This document shows positions 62,045-64,000 of a stretch of DNA of 64,000 nt, one piece after another; within the stretch, counting starts at the first letter, position 1, and every line of letters begins with the position of its first letter. Source of the DNA: JALOOB01 sp040766655 (GTDB taxonomy: Bacteria > Chloroflexota > Anaerolineae > CG2-30-64-16). The notes beneath the pieces are model-generated. The model was not told the origin of the DNA. It was given only the letters and a program-made list of their open reading frames with translations, and searched no databases. Position numbers and translations under genes: made by a program. The DNA lies in contig JAXGQB010000006.1 in assembly GCA_040766655.1 (NCBI GenBank), positions 541,519 to 605,518 of the forward strand, written 5' to 3'.

Positions 62045-62074
62045 ATTTCACCACTTTCTCCCACGATTTACCAC
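62045..62074 (-). promoter_or_regulatory. Three MraZ-type boxes with 10-bp spacing
   Basis: Read on the minus strand GTGGTAAATC, GTGGGAGAAA and GTGGTGAAAT follow each other without gaps (62074-62065, 62064-62055, 62054-62045). MraZ is known to bind direct repeats of TGGGN type at 10-bp steps before its own gene. The boxes begin at the predicted transcription start. Confidence 0.75.
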
Positions 62075-62080
62075 GTGGCC

Positions 62081-62110
62081 ATTGTAGCACCCTCTTGTGG
62101 TATTTGGCAA
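62081..62110 (-). promoter_or_regulatory. Promoter of the dcw cluster
   Basis: On the minus strand TTGCCA (62110-62105), 18-bp spacer, TACAAT (62086-62081). The start at about 62074 coincides with the first MraZ box. Confidence 0.65.
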
Positions 62111-62199
62111 GAGGGAAACCGACGTATTTCGCAGATGTCGTCGTTTTTTAATCTTTTATCCCAAAGTTATCCCAGATCTTCGTGTACGGGCGTCCCGGC

Positions 62200-62279
62200 G
62201 GTCCGGACCAGCGGGTGGTCTGACCAGAAAATACTATAACATAGTCGTTCCTTAAATGCAATACCATTATCTGGTCAGA
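62200..62279. promoter_or_regulatory. Cluster of inverted repeats between mraZ and the DUF368 gene
   Basis: GGTCCGGACC (62200-62209) is a perfect 10-bp palindrome. TCTGACCAGA (62219-62228) recurs inverted as TCTGGTCAGA (62270-62279). Between them ACTAT and ATAGT flank an AAC. They could be operators for the divergent DUF368 gene. The gene-free stretch 62016-62377 otherwise holds only the two promoters and the MraZ boxes. Confidence 0.45.
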
Positions 62280-62321
62280 AGATCGAACGCGCGGCTTGTT
62301 CTGGGCCGGCGGGTGCCGCAA

Positions 62322-62330
62322 TGCTATAAT
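62322..62330 (+). promoter_or_regulatory. Extended -10 promoter of the DUF368 gene
   Basis: TGCTATAAT (62322-62330), a perfect -10 with extended TG. No good -35. The start would be near 62337, 41 bp before the TTG start codon. Confidence 0.55.
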
Positions 62331-62377
62331 GCCGGTTCGTCGGGTCAGGACAATGAGAACAGGGGGGAATCGGAGTA

Positions 62378-63340
62378 TTGGATAGGGCAACACAAGACAC
62401 TGACCGGCCGCGCCGGTCAGTGCGTGACTACGCAGGGCTCATCGCCCGCGGCTTTCTGATGGGGTCGGTCGACGTCGTGCCGGGAGTGTCTGGCGGCACG
62501 ATGGCGTTGATCCTGGGCATCTACGAGGAGTTGGTAGGCAGCATCCGCGCGGTGGGGCGCCCCGCATTCTGGCGCGCCGCGTTGCGATTGCGCATCGGCC
62601 CTGCGCTGCAGGCGATCAACCTGCCGTTCCTGCTGGCGGTGGGTTCGGGCATCGGGCTGGCGATCATCACGCTGGCCCGCGGGCTGGAGTGGCTGCTGAT
62701 CCACCAACCGGTGCTGATCTGGAGTTTCTTCTTCGGCCTGGTGTTGGGCTCCGTGATCACGGTGGCCAGTCGCATCCGGCGCTGGCGCGTTCCGCTATGG
62801 CTGGCCCTGGCTGCCGGCGCAACTGGCGCGTACCTGTTGGTGGGCGTGGTCCCGCTGCATACGCCCAACACCTGGTGGTTCCTGCTCCTGAGCGGCGCGG
62901 TTGCCAGTTGCGCCATGATCCTGCCCGGCATCTCGGGCGCGTTCATCCTGGTCCTGCTCGGCAAGTACCAGGTCGTGCTGAGCGCGGTCAACCAGCGTGA
63001 TTTCGCCACGCTGGCCCTGGTCGTGGCCGGCGCAGCTGTCGGGATCGTCAGCTTCGCGCAGCTGCTGGGCTGGCTGTTCCGCCGTTACCACGATCTGACG
63101 ATCGCGCTACTCACCGGCCTGATGCTGGGCAGCCTGCGCAAGCTTTGGCCGTGGAAGGTGGTGCTCGAATCGGTGGTGGACAGCCACGGCGAGCTGCTGC
63201 CTACCGTAGAGCGCAATCAACTGCCCGCGCTGTTGGTTGGTGGCGGGGTCAACCCGGAGCTCCTGTTCGCCATCGCCCTGGCAGCCGCGGGGTTCGTGGT
63301 CGTTGTGCTGGTCGAGCGCTGGGCCAAGGGGCCGGCATAG
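62378..63340 (+). CDS. DUF368 membrane protein, likely undecaprenyl-phosphate translocase (PopT-like)
   Basis: DUF368 proteins such as PopT have been shown to return undecaprenyl phosphate across the membrane for reuse in wall and glycan synthesis. The 320-residue product has about eight hydrophobic segments and the family signature GFLMGSVDVVPGVSGGTMAL (about 26-45), repeated in inverted-repeat fashion as CAMILPGISGAFILVLLGKY (about 179-198). The start is given as TTG at 62378, after GGAG; a GTG at 62420 or an ATG at 62459 is possible. It is divergent from the dcw cluster, whose products use the same lipid carrier. Confidence 0.85.
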   Translation: MDRATQDTDRPRRSVRDYAGLIARGFLMGSVDVVPGVSGGTMALILGIYEELVGSIRAVGRPAFWRAALRLRIGPALQAINLPFLLAVGSGIGLAIITLARGLEWLLIHQPVLIWSFFFGLVLGSVITVASRIRRWRVPLWLALAAGATGAYLLVGVVPLHTPNTWWFLLLSGAVASCAMILPGISGAFILVLLGKYQVVLSAVNQRDFATLALVVAGAAVGIVSFAQLLGWLFRRYHDLTIALLTGLMLGSLRKLWPWKVVLESVVDSHGELLPTVERNQLPALLVGGGVNPELLFAIALAAAGFVVVVLVERWAKGPA

Positions 63341-63344
63341 GGTG

Positions 63345-64000
63345 TCAGTCACCAGGCGTCAGGCCGAAGGTAAACTCCCCCGTACGATCTGAGCTGTCCG
63401 AGGCCGCGCCACATGCATTGAGCGCCCGCACCACGTAGAAGTGATTCCCTGCGCTGGCGGCTGATCCGTGGTCGACGTAGATCAACTCCCCGGTAAAGAC
63501 CGGCGTGATGTCTCCTGGCTGCTCCGGATCGAGGTCAGGGGCTGTGGAGATCCAAACCTGGTACTGCGCGTTGGCCTCGTCGGCGAGCCAGGTCAGGATG
63601 ACATCATCGCCGCTGGCCGTCGCGGTCACATCCGGCGCGACTGCCGGCGCCGTGGTGCAAGCGGCACTCACCACCCAGTCAGAGAACCTGGTCAAACCAT
63701 CGGCGCAAGCCAGATTTGTATCCGTATCGGAGCTGGCCGACCGCGCCAGGCAGCTCCATGCGAACTCCGGCGTCCACCGGCAAAGAACCAGGTCTTCCTC
63801 ACTGATGCCGGCTGCAGCCACTTCGTCGTCCGCGTAGGCCAGACACAGCGTCAGCTCGAAGTCCGAGGCGCCGTCGTTTGCAGTGATCGAGAAGTAGCGG
63901 TCGAGCACCGGCAGGCCCAGGAGATTGAGACCTTCGTAGTCATGTGCGGCATCCGGATAGCCGAGTACGGTGATCTCCGACAGCGTGCCCAGCGTGACCA
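63345..64000 (-). CDS. Secreted fibronectin-type surface protein, 5' end beyond the window
   Basis: The frame is open from the right edge to the stop at 63345. The first visible part (LGLPVLDRYFSITANDG, then FELTLCLAYADDEVAAAGIS and GLTRFSDWVVS) resembles a beta-sandwich domain that I associate with repeated domains of Chloroflexota surface proteins. A fibronectin-type domain follows (PDVTATASGDDVILTWL to HFYVVRALNACG), then the tail TGEFTFGLTPGD. Tail and fibronectin part resemble those of the disrupted gene at 23419. The stop is 4 bp from the convergent DUF368 gene's stop, with no separate terminator. Start and signal peptide lie outside. Confidence 0.7.
   Translation of the reverse strand, partial: VTLGTLSEITVLGYPDAAHDYEGLNLLGLPVLDRYFSITANDGASDFELTLCLAYADDEVAAAGISEEDLVLCRWTPEFAWSCLARSASSDTDTNLACADGLTRFSDWVVSAACTTAPAVAPDVTATASGDDVILTWLADEANAQYQVWISTAPDLDPEQPGDITPVFTGELIYVDHGSAASAGNHFYVVRALNACGAASDSSDRTGEFTFGLTPGD

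Overview
The window is GC-rich chromosomal DNA, densely coding, with no tRNA, rRNA or CRISPR array that I could see. The gene content suggests a member of the Chloroflexota (Anaerolineae/Caldilineae-like). The pointers are a class II B12-dependent ribonucleotide reductase, DUF2079 and GT-C membrane proteins (one fused to an ILEI/PANDER domain), very large secreted subtilases (one ending in a YLPLI-type tail), and a full mraZ-to-ftsZ division/cell-wall cluster. This placement is inference; no marker RNA is present.

Layout. 1-4928 (minus): folC, lon and a membrane-anchored hypothetical protein cut by the left edge. 4999-19154 (plus): a surface-glycan region with three large GT-C/DUF2079-type membrane proteins, a lipoprotein and two GT2 glycosyltransferases. 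Inside it lies an unusual pair: a membrane beta-propeller sensor fused to a P-loop NTPase, followed by a soluble STAND-like NTPase. 19192-23310 (minus): low-molecular-weight phosphatase, ribosome hibernation factor, comF, a 51-residue Flp-pilin-like micro-gene, a dolichyl-phosphate-mannose-synthase-like enzyme and a nucleotidyltransferase/small-protein pair. 23419-25024: a secreted PKD/fibronectin-type gene broken by an IS5-family element (4-bp CTAG duplication, programmed -1 frameshift signal) and by a separate frameshift or deletion. 25374-34562 (plus): a zinc-ribbon coiled-coil protein and two giant secreted subtilases. 34608-39676 (minus): a housekeeping operon (radical SAM, pgeF, yggS, proC, yggT) and a DUF218 protein. 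39995-42960 (minus): nrdR-nrdJ under a palindrome-rich promoter.

43303-62015 (minus) is the dcw cluster, in transcription order mraZ-rsmH-ftsL-ftsI-murF-mraY-(127 aa)-murD-ftsW-murG-(222 aa)-(170 aa)-murC-murB-ddl-ftsQ-ftsA-ftsZ. Several junctions overlap by 4 bp. It starts with a promoter carrying three 10-bp-spaced MraZ-type boxes and ends in an 18-bp hairpin. murE is absent, murC carries a frameshift in a CG dinucleotide tract, and ftsW overlaps murG by 191 bp. Divergent from mraZ is a DUF368 gene, a family shown to include undecaprenyl-phosphate translocases, which fits next to wall synthesis. The right edge cuts another secreted fibronectin-type protein whose C-terminus resembles that of the broken gene at 23419.

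The most noteworthy items are the propeller/STAND pair, the unnamed membrane proteins within the dcw cluster, the pilin-like micro-gene, the ftsW/murG overlap, the murC frameshift, and the IS insertion that can be reversed on paper to restore a signal peptide.
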